DNA from: Crocodylus rhombifer | Taxonomy: Eukaryota; Chordata; Crocodylia; Crocodylidae | DNA length: 64,000 bases | Direction: 5' to 3' | NCBI GenBank assembly: GCA_038503035.1 | Contig: JAVSML010020787.1 | Coordinates: 1 to 64,000, forward strand | In this document: one piece after another, positions 10,060 through 21,764 of the stretch | How the letters are laid out: every line of letters begins with the position of its first letter | How positions within the stretch are numbered: position 1 is the first letter of the stretch | Notes under the pieces: model-generated | Seen by the model: only the letters and a program-made list of their open reading frames with translations | Told to the model about the DNA's origin: nothing | The model's database searches: none | Translations under genes and position numbers: made by a program

Positions 10060-11220
10060 CCATCTAAGTCCTTTCCTAGTACAAAATATGTGCCAGACCT
10101 GGAGGGGGGTGGCCAGAAAACACTGGTTTCTGTCCTTTCAGTCATACAACAGCATCCGTTCCCAAAACAAAGATGAGTCTTTCAGTAAATGGGGAAGTCA
10201 CTGGTGAGTCTGTAGATGACTGAGGAGGCCAATCCAAGATCTATAAGTTTGACTGCAGACATGGCAAACAGTTCCAGGAGGAAGGAGTAGATCCTGGTGA
10301 TATCAGGTCACAGCTCTTTCCCTTTTTTCCTCTTGCTTCACTATGGAGGCAGATAGACAAGTTTGCTCAAAATGATCAATGCCTTGTCATACATCACCGC
10401 GCCATTTGGGACAATTCCATACTTGAGTCTCCCAGATATTGATGTTAATATCACACTACTTCAGCCTCTTCTTCAATCTCTTTTCTTGCCCACCTCTAAA
10501 GCAGTGAGTTGGGAGTGTAGGACCTGTCAGGCATCCTTATGACATGTCCTGTTCAAAGGAGCTGGTGCTATATAAACATGGCTTCAATGCTGGTGGTGTT
10601 TGCTTGAGCCAGGACACTGCCATTCATTCTGTTGTACTTCCAACTGACATGGAGGATTTTCTGAAGATGTTGCTAACAGTAACATTCCCAAGTTTTCAGG
10701 TGTTTCTGGTATGTTGTACAAGTTTTGTCCCCATATAACAGGATAAGGATGACAACAGCCTGGTAGACAAGAAGTTGGTTTGGGTCCTGATGTCATGATC
10801 ATAGAAGACAATTTCAGAGATATCAAAAGGCAGCACCGGCATATTTTATATGCTGTTGAATATCATCATCTATGTTTCTTTTTTGGGAAAAGTATAACTT
10901 TGGCTAACTAGGTATGGGAAATGCTCAACATTCTCCAAACATTGTCTTCTAATTGGAATGTGTGGAACAGCACCTGGTTGGTTTGGGGTGAGTTGGTAAA
11001 AGAGCTTGATTTTTGTGAGGTTGACAGCAAGTCCAAGCACTTCATATGCTTCACAGAAATGATCAGGAGTGATCTGGAACCCTTCACTTGAGTGGGCACA
11101 TACAACACAATCATCAGTACATCAAAGACTAGTAATGGAGGCACTGGTTGTCTTGATTTGGAACATAACTAGTTGATGTTAAAGAGATTTTTGTCCATAC
11201 AATACTCTATTAAAAGATTA
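10060..11220 (-). mobile_element. Degenerate non-LTR retrotransposon RT fragment (non-CR1; RTE- or R4-like)
   Basis: Reading right to left on the minus strand, about 11120-11000 gives TDDCVVCAHSSEGFQITPDH and LGLAVNLTKIKLFYQLTPNQ. This is the RT catalytic block, with TDD where ADD is expected, and the downstream KTK-type motif. Further left come KRNIDDDIQQHIKYAG and, in other frames, traces of a Trp- and His-rich C-terminal region. Stops and frameshifts are frequent, so it is an old dead copy. It is clearly different from the CR1 copies. The clade call is from motif style only. Confidence 0.6.
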
Positions 11221-12144
11221 TGAAAGCTGTTCTAAAAAAAAAAAATTAAAAAAAAAAAATCAAGCACTCACAGGTTTAGAAAAGACAGATTTGAAGTTAC
11301 CTGGGCAACCTTAACTCTATCTACTGGTGCACATGCATAGATTTGCCCAATGTTATACAGGAAAACTGTACCAGAGCTGGAGATAGAACTCATCTCTTTT
11401 CCTAACCCCAATCCAGTACTTTAACTGCAAAAGAAAATCCTCTTTCCTCTTGTAACCCTCTACTTTATGCACCGGCCAACCTACAAAATGAATGAAGCAG
11501 GATATAATCATCAATCATAGGAAGTATTAAATTTACATGAACAACCTTAACACGCCTGTCTTAATTTCTGAGTGCTTGACTTTGCAACCTGACCTTCACG
11601 TGTGGTTCTTTAATGGAGAGCGTTTTATTTTTTAACCAATTAAAACAATTTAACCAAAATATTCTACCACATGAAGCTGTACCATCTCTCTGGCATGGGT
11701 TATCAGTAAGTATGAACCAAAGAACCTCTAGATTCACAGCATGCACTGCTACAACACTGGCTAAGGGAATGACTCACAGCAGTAGCAGGCTACAGCCATC
11801 TGTGTGGACCACTTACTACCCACCAGTTTTCCCAGTGGTTGATCTGGCAGAACAAGTGTAAAATATAAAAGGGTGAGAAACAGGAGTACCATCAGTGAGA
11901 CATCAAGGAAATATGAAATCCTTTTGGTGCTCTGCCGTCAGAAAAAGGACATGGAAGAGGTCCTGTTTTACTCACGAGAAAGGGTGTTGAGGGTGATGTA
12001 ACTCTCAGTACAAGCACTAGAGAAGAGTGTGTCTAATGAGATTCTTTTTCTCCATCAATCCTTGGTCACGGGATGTCTACAATTTAGTCCTCTGACACCT
12101 GTATAGGTCAATGTCCCATTAAAAGTTAAATCAAGAATTCCACA

Positions 12145-12210
12145 TTTTGGGGGTCCTCATATATGCAGGGTTTGAACTTAACTCAGAATATGACCATTCT
12201 AGGTTGACCA
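12145..12210 (+). repeat. Diverged copy of the core of the 12873 MITE
   Basis: The stretch containing ggtcctcatatatgcagggt then ttgaacttaactcagaatat closely parallels the MITE core at about 12978-13025 (ttcctcatatacacagggtc, tgaacccaactcggaatcta), about 75% by eye. The inverted arms are absent here. Confidence 0.55.
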
Positions 12211-12737
12211 ATTGCTACCCAAGGATTCCACTGGTACACAGGAATCTACAGAAACCTAGGGTCAGTTTATATAGTCCTAAGCTTTCCCCTATCTTCACTT
12301 AACCGCAGAGTATATATTGATGGGAAACTTACCTAAGAGAAATTGATATACCATAGCACCCCATCAAATCACAGCAGAAAGAATGCCCTTTGGGGGAGTT
12401 ATAGGTGAATACAAGCTATAGTACTTTAAGTTGGGCCTGGGACAGTCTTAAGATTGGGATAATAATGTGTGTATTGGGGAGTGGGGGAGGCCCTCGATGC
12501 ATATTGATAAAATTATAACCCTTGCCTCATAGAAGTCACAATTCAGTTTTCTTCTATCAAATCCTTCCACAGGATGAACTGATATGCTTAGTACAGACAA
12601 TTAAAATCACTGAACTTTTCATGAAGAGTTCACCATTTGCTATATGATTAACATGTATAAAAACATTGTTAAACTAAAGATTTTCAAATGAAAAATATGG
12701 AAAGACAACATATATCAAAACAAACATTAGAACTCAC

Positions 12738-12804
12738 CATTGCTATCTTTGGCTAGGAGATTCTTTGCTTCCACAACCGTAACTTTTAAAGCATAACCTG
12801 GACC
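12738..12804 (-). CDS. BAIAP3: BAIAP3 coding exon 6, first strands of the C2 domain (residues 159-180)
   Basis: 67 nt, phase 0 to 1, acceptor ttgttag|GGT and donor ATG|GTGAGT. It encodes GPGYALKVTVVEAKNL followed by LAKDSN, the first beta strands and first calcium-binding loop of C2. Asp178 (in AKDSN) is a predicted calcium ligand of this loop. The final G completes Gly181 with the next exon, giving the family motif NGFSDPY. Confidence 0.94.
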
Positions 12805-12872
12805 CTAACAAAATACAGGAAAAATGTTTGATTTGGAAAATAAACATTAATATGCTAGCCCTTTATTTAGTC

Positions 12873-13126
12873 CAAGGGTGGCCAACCTGTGGCTCTGAAA
12901 CCACATGCAGCTTTTCAGAAGTTAATATGCTTCTCCTTGAATCTTTGCACAAGCACACAGTGACCAGCTTCCAGTTGAGGTTCCTCATATACACAGGGTC
13001 TGAACCCAACTCGGAATCTAACCATTTGGAAGCTGGTCACCACGTGCTTGTGAAAAGATTCAAGGAGATGCATATTAACTTCCGAAGAGCCGCATGTGGC
13101 TCCAGAACTACAGACTGGCCACCCCG
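12873..13126. mobile_element. Fold-back hAT-like MITE with 8-bp target duplication
   Basis: The 254 bp element consists almost entirely of two inverted arms of about 100 bp (12873-12972 and 13028-13126), similar at roughly 80-90% by eye, around a core of about 55 bp. The ends are CAAGGGTGGCC and its complement-like GGCCACCCCG. Flanks ATTTAGTC (12865-12872) and ATGTAGTC (13127-13134) match at 7 of 8 positions, the hAT signature. No transposase is encoded. It lies in the intron just upstream (gene sense) of BAIAP3 coding exon 6. Confidence 0.85.
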
Positions 13127-13134
13127 ATGTAGTC

Positions 13135-14597
13135 ACATTTCTATTTAGAGAGAGAACCACTTTTTTAAGCAGACAAATACACTACTGCCCAAAATTATCG
13201 CAAAATAAACGATCAATACCCAATAATAGGTGAATGGACATCCTAAATGACTGCAAAAAGATACGGAGGCTCAGATGTTGGGTTCAGTATCTCCATGAAA
13301 CCTACTGTTACTATTAGCACTATGATAAATATCAGAACTTAATTTTGAAATAGAAAAGCACTAACCATGGAACTTCTCAAAACCACAAACACCAAGGAAT
13401 TTTTTTTTTTTTTTTTAAACAATTCCAACATATCCACTCTGGAAGTGAACAGAGGCTTGGCTGCTTTTCAGTGAAGAATGCAAGGAAAGTGAATAAATGT
13501 CTCTCCCCTACCATATCTTTCTGCCATGTGCCAGTAACACTTAAAATAATTTAAGTAAGTTCTTCACTAAAATAAACTGAAATAAAAAATAAACTGAACT
13601 TTTACCAATTCCCTTATCTGGCCTGCTGCTCTGCTCCCTACCCATTACTCCCAGACTGATCTGATCCTCTACTTTCTCCTGCTCACCACATCTGCCACTG
13701 TGATGCCTGTTCCCTCCCTGATCTTCTATACACCACAGGATGGCCACCCACTTCCCTAAGGCTTGCCAAAGCCCTGTTTCTGCAATTGCTCTGATCTCCT
13801 GACATGGCATTAAATATCCAGGACTCTCCTCAAGAGGCCTACCTAGAGACACTTCACAAAAAAGCTCACCCATCAAGTTTCTCCAAAGATTCTCTCCAAA
13901 GCCATTTTCTGCAATAGCAGGTCACAAATCAGGACCACCACAACAAAAGGCAGGTCAAAATGCAGCTCCCAGCCCAGAAGAGCTGACTATACATAATTTT
14001 AATCAATATCATACCAAATGTATGCTACGTGCCTTACAGGACAAGAAATGAGAAGCTAAATAAGACTCCATGTACCATTCTCACTCCACTCAGCTAGAGG
14101 GAGGATGAAATTTGAGAATCAGGCACTCTCTAAAGTGCACAGGAAACATGATGATCAGAAAAGAGATTTGAATAACATGACGGCCATTTTCCATCTTTAG
14201 CTTCTAAGGATCTGTGACTCTCTTTTCATTTGGTTCTCCTTACTTCAGGATGTTATAGACAGTAATTTTCCTGATAACTGAGAGAGCAGGTTGTTGGTCA
14301 CTAAAATTAGTATGTAAATGCTGTTGTCTTGTGTAATCAATCTCACATAGCAGACGTTGGCTTACAGCACAGATGTGTACTAACTGCCCCTAAAGACAAA
14401 TGGGTAGGAACATAACATTCATTCTTCATGCCCACATCTCATCTTCCATAAGATCCCCTTGCCATAAGAAAGCAGAATTAAAAAAATTGTGGATTAAAGC
14501 TATCAAAACTGAAAAACAAAACTGAAAACCCTGTGCTAAAACGGACACAAATAATCCTATCATACTCCTAGAAGACTAAGGAACATTTGTTTGTTAC
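13135..14597. other. BAIAP3 intron, no recognised element
   Basis: Between coding exons 5 and 6. It contains an 18-base T run at about 13400 and an unremarkable 111-codon minus frame (13541-13876) without recognisable motifs. Confidence 0.55.
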
Positions 14598-14657
14598 CTT
14601 TGCCTCCCTGATCCGCTGCAGGATAACCTCATGCTCATTCACACTCACTCCAAAGAC
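14598..14657 (-). CDS. BAIAP3: BAIAP3 coding exon 5 (residues 139-158)
   Basis: 60 nt, phase 0 to 0, acceptor atgttttag|GTC and donor AAG|GTAACA. It encodes a helical segment of 20 residues beginning VFGVSVNEHEV and ending RIREAK, which leads directly into the C2 domain. It is in frame with its neighbours on both sides. Confidence 0.92.
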
Positions 14658-16044
14658 CTAAAACATAAAACATAAATCAGTTATTTTATGCTGTCAACTT
14701 ACTTGCTGCTTTCCAGGGCCACTCTCTAATTGTATCGTATTATTCTATTTAATAAGAATAGAAATAACTTGAAAAGCAGGTGTTTAGTAGGGGAAGGGGA
14801 ATATATCTGTTATGTGAGATACTACAAAAATCCCATCGTTTTAGTAAGCAGTGACTCTGCCACAGAATGTGAAGTGGGTTCCAGGGACCCACTACAATAG
14901 CCTGGACATAAGGGGCAGTTTATTACTTATTTTCCGATTTACTGCTAATATGACAAGAAGGTCAGAGGAAGTCCCAAGGAACTCAAGCAGGTTGCTACAT
15001 GCCACTTGTATCAATCACTGCATCTGTTCAGAAAAAATCTGGTAATAAGGTGTGACGATCATCTCATGTCTTCTCCTAATTGTCCCATTATCTGTTTGTG
15101 CAACCCACACAAATTTGTTCTATGTGAAACTTTGAACTTGTGTGGATTCAAGAATCAAGCTGGAAATTTCACAAGAATGAGCTGTCTGATAAGAGCTCCA
15201 GTATCTTTTTTTTTTAATTCTTGTTGGGAGAAATACCAAGTAAATGGCCTTTTTTCCCTCCATGGTATACCACTACTTCTGCTTCCAGGCAATACAAAAT
15301 GCAAAGATAAGCAAAACTGAAAAAAAAAAAACTGCATTAGCTCTATCTTTACACATACACATGTAGAAGCAACCAGATTAGTTTTCCCCACACCATCAGA
15401 TAGGCTTATTTTGGTTCAGTTTGATAAATAGAAGATACAGTTTTATCACACTCTCTGAATCACTTTTTCCATCCTTAGATAAAACCAGAAATTTAATGAA
15501 TGTCCAAATATAGCTAGTTGGTTGCAGAGTCATATAATAAAAATAAAACAAAAAAAATAAAACTTCCCGTATTTTGTCATTTTTCCCCAAACCTCTCTGC
15601 AACAGAGTTAACATTAACCAACTCTTTATTAATATACTTGCACTGTATTTCAGAAAAGGCAATTCAGAGCATATCAGTTTATAATTTTAGGAAGCAAGCA
15701 CATAATCATTATATGAGATTTGATTACAATTTTAAAATAATGTTTAACGTTGAAAGACAAACACTAAAAGACATGGAAAGCTACTTACCATGATAGATCC
15801 TGGTGTACAGCAATTGTTAATAAAAACAGCAAAAAGACAGCAGACAATTTTAAACAACTAAACATTTACAAGACTTAAACTTAACACACAAGTACATATG
15901 AGGAAATGAAATCTGAACTAGCCACAATGAAAAGCAGTTTCTTAAGGTAACAGTTATCACAGCAGTAAAGGAAGGTGAAATATAAAATGACAAGCCTGAA
16001 GAAAAGAAACTAAGATTTACAGATTAACCAGTCTGGTTAAATCT
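14658..16044. other. BAIAP3 intron, no recognised element
   Basis: AT-rich intronic sequence. Short open frames on both strands are shadows with no motif I recognise. Confidence 0.55.
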
Positions 16045-16390
16045 GCAAATATGCCAGACTGGGTCAGACCACAGGCCCACCTATTCCAGTATCCTGTATC
16101 TCAGAGAAACCAAGAGTGAATGTTAAGTATTTATGCAAGACCCAGCCCGACTAATCTGTCACCAGCCCCTTTATATCCAGTTTCCAGCATTTAGAGGTCT
16201 TGGAAGTCCTAATCTGGAGTCTGCAGCCCTATCATGTTCAACAGCCACTGATGAATCTGTCCTGCATGAATTTATTCAGATCTTTACCATCAAAAAGAGC
16301 AGTGAACACTTTTCACCCACAGTGGAAGAGACTATTAGGAAGTTTGATTTCTAGTATACTTGAAGCTGCTTCTGTCCAAAGACTTTCAGT
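16045..16390 (+). repeat. Old amniote interspersed repeat ('ctgggtcagaccacaggccc')
   Basis: It begins ccagactgggtcagaccaca, then cagtatcctgtatctcag. Later come cagccactgatgaatctgtc and ctgcatgaatttattcagat. These phrases belong to a repeat common in turtle and crocodilian genomes that I associate with CR1/L3-type LINE tails. The open frames in this stretch are not genes. Confidence 0.55.
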
Positions 16391-17168
16391 GTTGTGACTG
16401 GTTATGGAGGATGGAGGCATATCTGTGTCTCCAAAGTGTATACCTCACTCAAAAAAACTACTGTCAATAGGGCTTTACTATGCTCCTGCCTAGCCTGTAA
16501 AATTCATGGAAGAGTAGCCTAGCCTCCCTTCCACATGTAACTTTCGCTAAGATGTTTTCTTAAATGTGCCTGGAACCTTAGCCCAGTTGCTTGTCTACAG
16601 CACTCTCTGGAGTTAGCAACAGAAAATTACTCTCAAAACAATGCACAACACAAGAAAAAGCTGTTTTCAACAGTTGATTTCTAGGACCTAGCAGTGTTCT
16701 TTCGAGTCCTAGGAAAACGGGCCCGCATCTCTTTTTCTCTCTTCTCACAGAACTGACATCAATTAGAACACACCAGTGGTGCAGAATTACTATATTTACC
16801 TGAATACCGGAAAACTCTGAATTTAAGACGACCGTCTCCTGCCCCTGCCCCCTTACCTGCATGCAAGACAAGGGGCTTCCCCCCCAACCCCGGTTGAATG
16901 GATTTGAGTAACTGTGGCACATTTTCAGGTAGTAAAAGTGAGATGCCATGTCCCACTCAATTCCATCTGTCCATGGAGAACTACTCACAGAATCAGAAAT
17001 AAATCCTGAACAGTATTCTGCTGAAACAATTCCAGCTGCCCCAGAGGGAACATTGGACATAGACTCATTCTCAGAAAGGTTAAAACTGTACCTACTGCTA
17101 TGGACACTTGGAAGGAACGGGGTCTGTAAAATCCAAAATGTAAGTTTATCATAAGATTACTGAACTAA

Positions 17169-17195
17169 ATATTATTATTATTATTATTATTATTA
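17169..17195. repeat. (ATT)n microsatellite
   Basis: Nine uninterrupted ATT/TTA units in an intron of BAIAP3. Confidence 0.95.
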
Positions 17196-18087
17196 ACAAC
17201 TATCATCATTATTCAGTTATACTAAAATTGTCTCCGGCATTCAGAGAAACAGTGCACACCAACAACACAACATTAGGGGGTTTTTTAATTATAATTAATA
17301 TTTCAAGTCTAAGACTCTAAAAAATTATTTTAAATGTCCATGCCATATGAATTCTGAGGATTTTGGCAAGTGAACAGACAAATAAGGGGGGTGGGGTGGC
17401 AACAAGTGCAAATGAATTGGTAGGTAAAGAGCCAAGCTGGTGCATGGATGAATATTCTAATGAATAAATGTCCACTGAACTGTGGAGAAATCACTAGAGT
17501 TCAGAGAAACAATGTATGTAGGAAACCAAAAGATGCAACCACTCATTTGAATTTTCTACTGAAGAACAAGAGACGAAGGCAAGTCATGGGAAACAAAAAT
17601 AAGAAAAAGGTAGTGGCAAACTGCAACCTAAAGCTGTACACTGGCATGTTGAGAGTCAGGAGATAGAAGAGAAGGAGCAACTAAATCAGTCAAACTACAA
17701 GAAAGGGCAAGGTGGACTAGAAATATCACAAACGACATGATAGTTCATAAGAAAACTGATTTCACAAAAGGATTTTGCAAAATGCATCTGATACTTCATA
17801 TCTGCCCTAATTTTCATGAGTACTGCCTCTGTCAACAGAATTACTCCAGGACACCTTCTCAGAACTGCACCTGTCACTAAATATTTAATGTTGAATGTCA
17901 TAGACACATTCTACAATACTGGAAACTCAAGTGCCCTCTCATTCATTAGATGAGCAATTATGTTAAGATGATGTTGGGGTAATTATTCTCACTCATGCCC
18001 AGGTGGTGAACCTGAAGTCTTACTTATTTTATTGACAGGAACCCCCCCTTATTTTTTGACAGGAACAAGTCAGGAATATTGCCTTAC

Positions 18088-18195
18088 CTTTTGCAGATAC
18101 TCAAAGAGTTTATCTTCGTTGGCAGTATGTTCTGATGATACTACTCCCGATCTATAAACCACAGTGTATAAAGCTTCTTCATACAGCATTTCTAC
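18088..18195 (-). CDS. BAIAP3: BAIAP3 coding exon 4 (residues 103-138)
   Basis: 108 nt, phase 0 to 0, acceptor tttctag|GTA and donor AAG|GTAAGG. It encodes VEMLYEEALYTVVYRSG through LFEYLQK. The VEMLYEEALYTVL-type helix is a strongly conserved BAIAP3 block just upstream of the C2 domain, so this exon is one of the best identifiers of the gene. Confidence 0.93.
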
Positions 18196-18989
18196 CTAGA
18201 AAGTAAGTATGTACAATATTTATAAAAAAAACACAAACAAACTTCAATCACTGCGGGGAAAAATATTTGTATCGTTTTCAAATTAGGAGTAATTTGTAGT
18301 CCAGCAATAAGAAACCCTGAGCAGTTTTCCATGGAGTATATACTCTCCAAGGTATTTCAGCAGCTAAAGGGTTAAAAATTAGATTATTTCCCCCATCTTT
18401 TGGGGAGCTTACTGTTACACTCCAGCCATTGCAAGACCAAGTAGACTGCAGATCAGAGAGAGAAAAAAGCTCACAGAGGTGACGCGATTGGACACTTTCC
18501 ATCAAGGTTGTTGCCCAGGAAGATGGGAATGATATTTAACAGTTGTATATGATGAAACTTGCTTGCAAGGTTGAAAGCAGAAAGGAATCAGGTAAATCTG
18601 GTGCAAAATGCTTCCCAAAGAGCCTCCCAGCTAGTATGTAAGGAGTGGCAAGCCTGGGTTCTCCAACAGACCCAGCACAGAGATTATTAACTCGCAGACA
18701 GACAGCTCAAACCCCACAGGGCCCAAGTCTTCTGGTTTTTGGATTTGGTACAGGCCCCTTGATACAGACTAGTCATACGCTAACTCTAATCCTAAGAGAT
18801 TGCAGAATAGGAGATAACCAGCTGTGCAGTAACATTGCCGTGATGAATCTGAGGGTTACAAACTCAAGTCAAATTAGCAAGAGATGCTGCTGCAAAGAAG
18901 AAAAAAACTCAAAAACACACAACAAAATGCAATTTTGGATTGCATTAATGAAAGCACTGTATGCAAGACAGGATTTTATCTATGATTCT

Positions 18990-19515
18990 GTGACTTCTGG
19001 TTAGACCTGAGCTGGAGTACCGTCTCCCATTTCAGGTACAGTATTTTAAGAAGAACAGAGAAAATGGAGCAGATCCAGAGGCAAGCAACAAGGATGATAA
19101 AGTGGTTGAAAACAACCTGTAAGATTAAAATTTAAAAGAACTTAGTATGTTTTGCTCATAGAAAAGAAAAATAAGGGGGAACCTGACAGCAGCTTTCAAA
19201 TATTTTAAATGCTGCCCAGAAGGAGGAGAAAAATCATCCTCCCTTATACCAGAGGGCAAGATAACAGGCCATGGGCTTAAACTACAAGAAAGGCATATTG
19301 AGACCAAGCCTGAGGACAAAATTCAAAATGTCAAAAACAGTTGGTAAATGAAACAAACTGTCCAGGTAAGTTGTTGAATCTCCTTCATTGGAAGTTTTAA
19401 AGAAAAGGTTGGATAGGAATCTCAAGTACAGTTCTGGAGCAATTAATCTCGAGTCTGTGAACGATGCTGAACAACATGGTCCTAGAGAGCCTTTCCAATC
19501 TTAGGATTCTGTGTT
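18990..19515 (+). mobile_element. Old CR1 LINE 3' part
   Basis: Plus-strand sequence reads as a degenerate CR1 ORF2 C-terminus: gagctggagtaccgtctccc (LEYRL-), cagatccagaggcaagcaac (-RQAT), then ccaatcttaggattctgtg at the 3' end (the ATTCTRTG-type CR1 tail). It is antisense to BAIAP3 and lies between coding exons 3 and 4. Confidence 0.8.
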
Positions 19516-20338
19516 TAAGGTTTAAATTCTTTAATTCTCTTTCCTTTGGTTGTGTGTTCAATGAAATATTGGAGTGCTTTAATGGTGGTTCTTGCAATGA
19601 GAATAAGCCAATGCTAATGAAAAACCCAAACCAAACACAACTATCTAACACTGTAATAGCAAACAATGATTTAAAATACTTTTATTAACTTTAAATTGGA
19701 CCTCAGACATCCCATTTCTCCTTATTACCAAATAAAGGCCCCTGCAAACATACTTGAATATATTCCTGCTGAAATCAGTGAGACTACTCATAACTAGTTA
19801 TTCATATGCATCCATGTTAACTGGATCAGGCATTTCTACAGAACAGGTATCCCAGCAGAAAGAAACTGTACAATGGCAGCTCTCAGACACCAAAGTTTAT
19901 AAGCCTACTTAGACAACTCTCTAACAACGAATTTGTTAGAGACAGCAGTGAGCTACCAAGTGCAAAAAGTGAATATGTTAACCTTCAGTTGGGCAATACT
20001 AAAGTAAATTTTTAAAGAGAGGCTGAGCAGTCACTAATTAAATCACAACACAAAACTAGGGACAATGGGAGTTCTTCCCTGCCCTCAAGTTAATGAACTT
20101 GAACATAGTTTGAGATGATATTTTCCATTTTTGGCTTTGGAAGGGGTTTTGGTCTAATAAGTTAATTTTCATAACATACGCTTTGGGGCCATGCATTAAG
20201 GATTTAAACTAAAACAAAAAACAGGAGACCTAATGCCCTGTCACCAATACATTTATACTTTTATGTATAAATAAAATTAAAAATCCCAAGCAAGTGACAA
20301 AAGGGGGGTCCGTGTTTAAATGTTTCCACTCTCATTAC

Positions 20339-20425
20339 CTCCTCCTTTGTTGGCTTTATCTCCTCCCCGGCATGACTTTGTCTAACAGTCTCAGGAGGAG
20401 GTGGAGTGCTGCTGTTCAAAACACC
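20339..20425 (-). CDS. BAIAP3: BAIAP3 coding exon 3 (residues 74-102), low-complexity linker
   Basis: 87 nt, phase 0 at both ends, acceptor tttgtag|GGT and donor GAG|GTAATG. The peptide starts GVLNSSTPPPPETV and ends KPTKEE. It is a proline- and acid-rich linker and the least constrained part of the N-terminus in this family. Support is mainly the open frame and matching phases between two well-recognised exons. Its 87 nt length would allow in-frame skipping. Confidence 0.85.
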
Positions 20426-21679
20426 CTACAAAAAACAAACATTTAACATAATATGTCACTTCCAACAAATTATTTAACAAAAGAGGAGGGAGAAACAGCA
20501 CAAATGAAAAAGGCAAGCAATTTCCAAGTAAGCAAAAGAGGAAAGAGTCAGAGAAACATGGGGTCACCCTGACAATTCACAGGTAGGCAACTCCCTATAT
20601 TCATTGCTCAGTAACAGCCACAGACAAGACAGAAGGAAGTTAATCATATGATAGGGACTTTCAAATGCCTCTGTCAAAGCCCCTCAGAGAGACTACTAAG
20701 GAAAGCCAAAGGTAAAGTTCTACCATGGTTAGAAAGCTGGCTAAGAGAAAGAAAACACAATAAGACTCAATCAATATCAATAAGGCCACAAAGGACCTGT
20801 CTGCATGGGGAAGCTATTGTGAAATAAACGTGTGTTATATTTAAGCAAAACTGTCATTTCTCACTTACCTCCATGTGAACCGTATCATTCTGCTCTAAGA
20901 GTGCTTTTGCACAGTTTAGCTTTATTTAGAGAAATTATCTAAACCACCCAATGGCACTTGGTGCAGAATAAGAGCATCTGTATAGGGGCTAGGGAGGAAT
21001 AGCTAAGGTGTTTAAATATAACACCCCATAGATCATTTCCTTCAGTTGCTTGTATTCAGGTTGCTCTCCTCATATTTCTAGTTGGCACTTGTAGCCATTT
21101 TATATTTCCAGTTGTGAAGATACCCCTCAGGTTCTTCTATTTCAGGTGCTGATACATTTCCACTCTTCTCCATTCTCTTTTCTACCCCCATCACTTAATT
21201 CTGTTGCCTGCCCGTTGGATCAGTGTGGATTGACCAGACCAAGGTATCCAGGGAATCCTCCATAATGATTCTCCAGTTTCTCAAGAGCATGAATCTTCTT
21301 CTCCATCTGCTCTACTTGTACTTCATTCAAATTACATCTCCTTTCTACCCAAGCAAAAAGCAGAAAACAGAACTATCCAGTGCAGGTCGCAACCACCAAA
21401 AAAATCAGAATCCATCCTTTTTCTTGGAGCAAAACAGTATCTATATGGTGAAACCTTCTAAGTGTTTCCTACAAACTCGCAGAGAAATAATTTGCTGTTT
21501 ACTGAAACATTTGACCAAAGGCTAGTGTTGGCAGTTAGAGCAGTCCAGCTGCCTGAATACGCTTAATTGTATATTGTTGTATGGACCTTGGGAAGAGGGT
21601 TTGTTTGTTTTTTTTAGCTAGTGCCATTTTTCCTAATGAATCACTCATATTTTCAGTAAGACAACAAGGCAGAACTTAC
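20426..21679. other. BAIAP3 intron; possible MITE-like patch about 20790-21030
   Basis: The patch contains aggacctgtctgcatgggga and later taaggtgtttaaatataaca, reminiscent of 'gtctacatgggg' DNA-transposon ends common in reptiles. A matching second end could not be defined. The remainder shows nothing. Confidence 0.35.
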
Positions 21680-21764
21680 CTCAAATTGTCCAGAATGCAG
21701 CCTAGATTCTTTTTTCAGGACTCTTTTCAGTCTTTCAAAAAAATCTTCATCTTCTGTATCCTTC
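21680..21764 (-). CDS. BAIAP3: BAIAP3 coding exon 2 (residues 45-73)
   Basis: 85 nt exon, acceptor ttttag|G and donor GAG|GTAAGT. It encodes a charged stretch beginning KDTEDEDFFERLKRVL and ending SGQFE. The acidic run followed by an amphipathic FFERLKRVLKK segment corresponds to the 'EFFAHMRLMLKK'-like segment of mammalian BAIAP3. It enters in phase 2 and leaves in phase 0. Confidence 0.9.
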
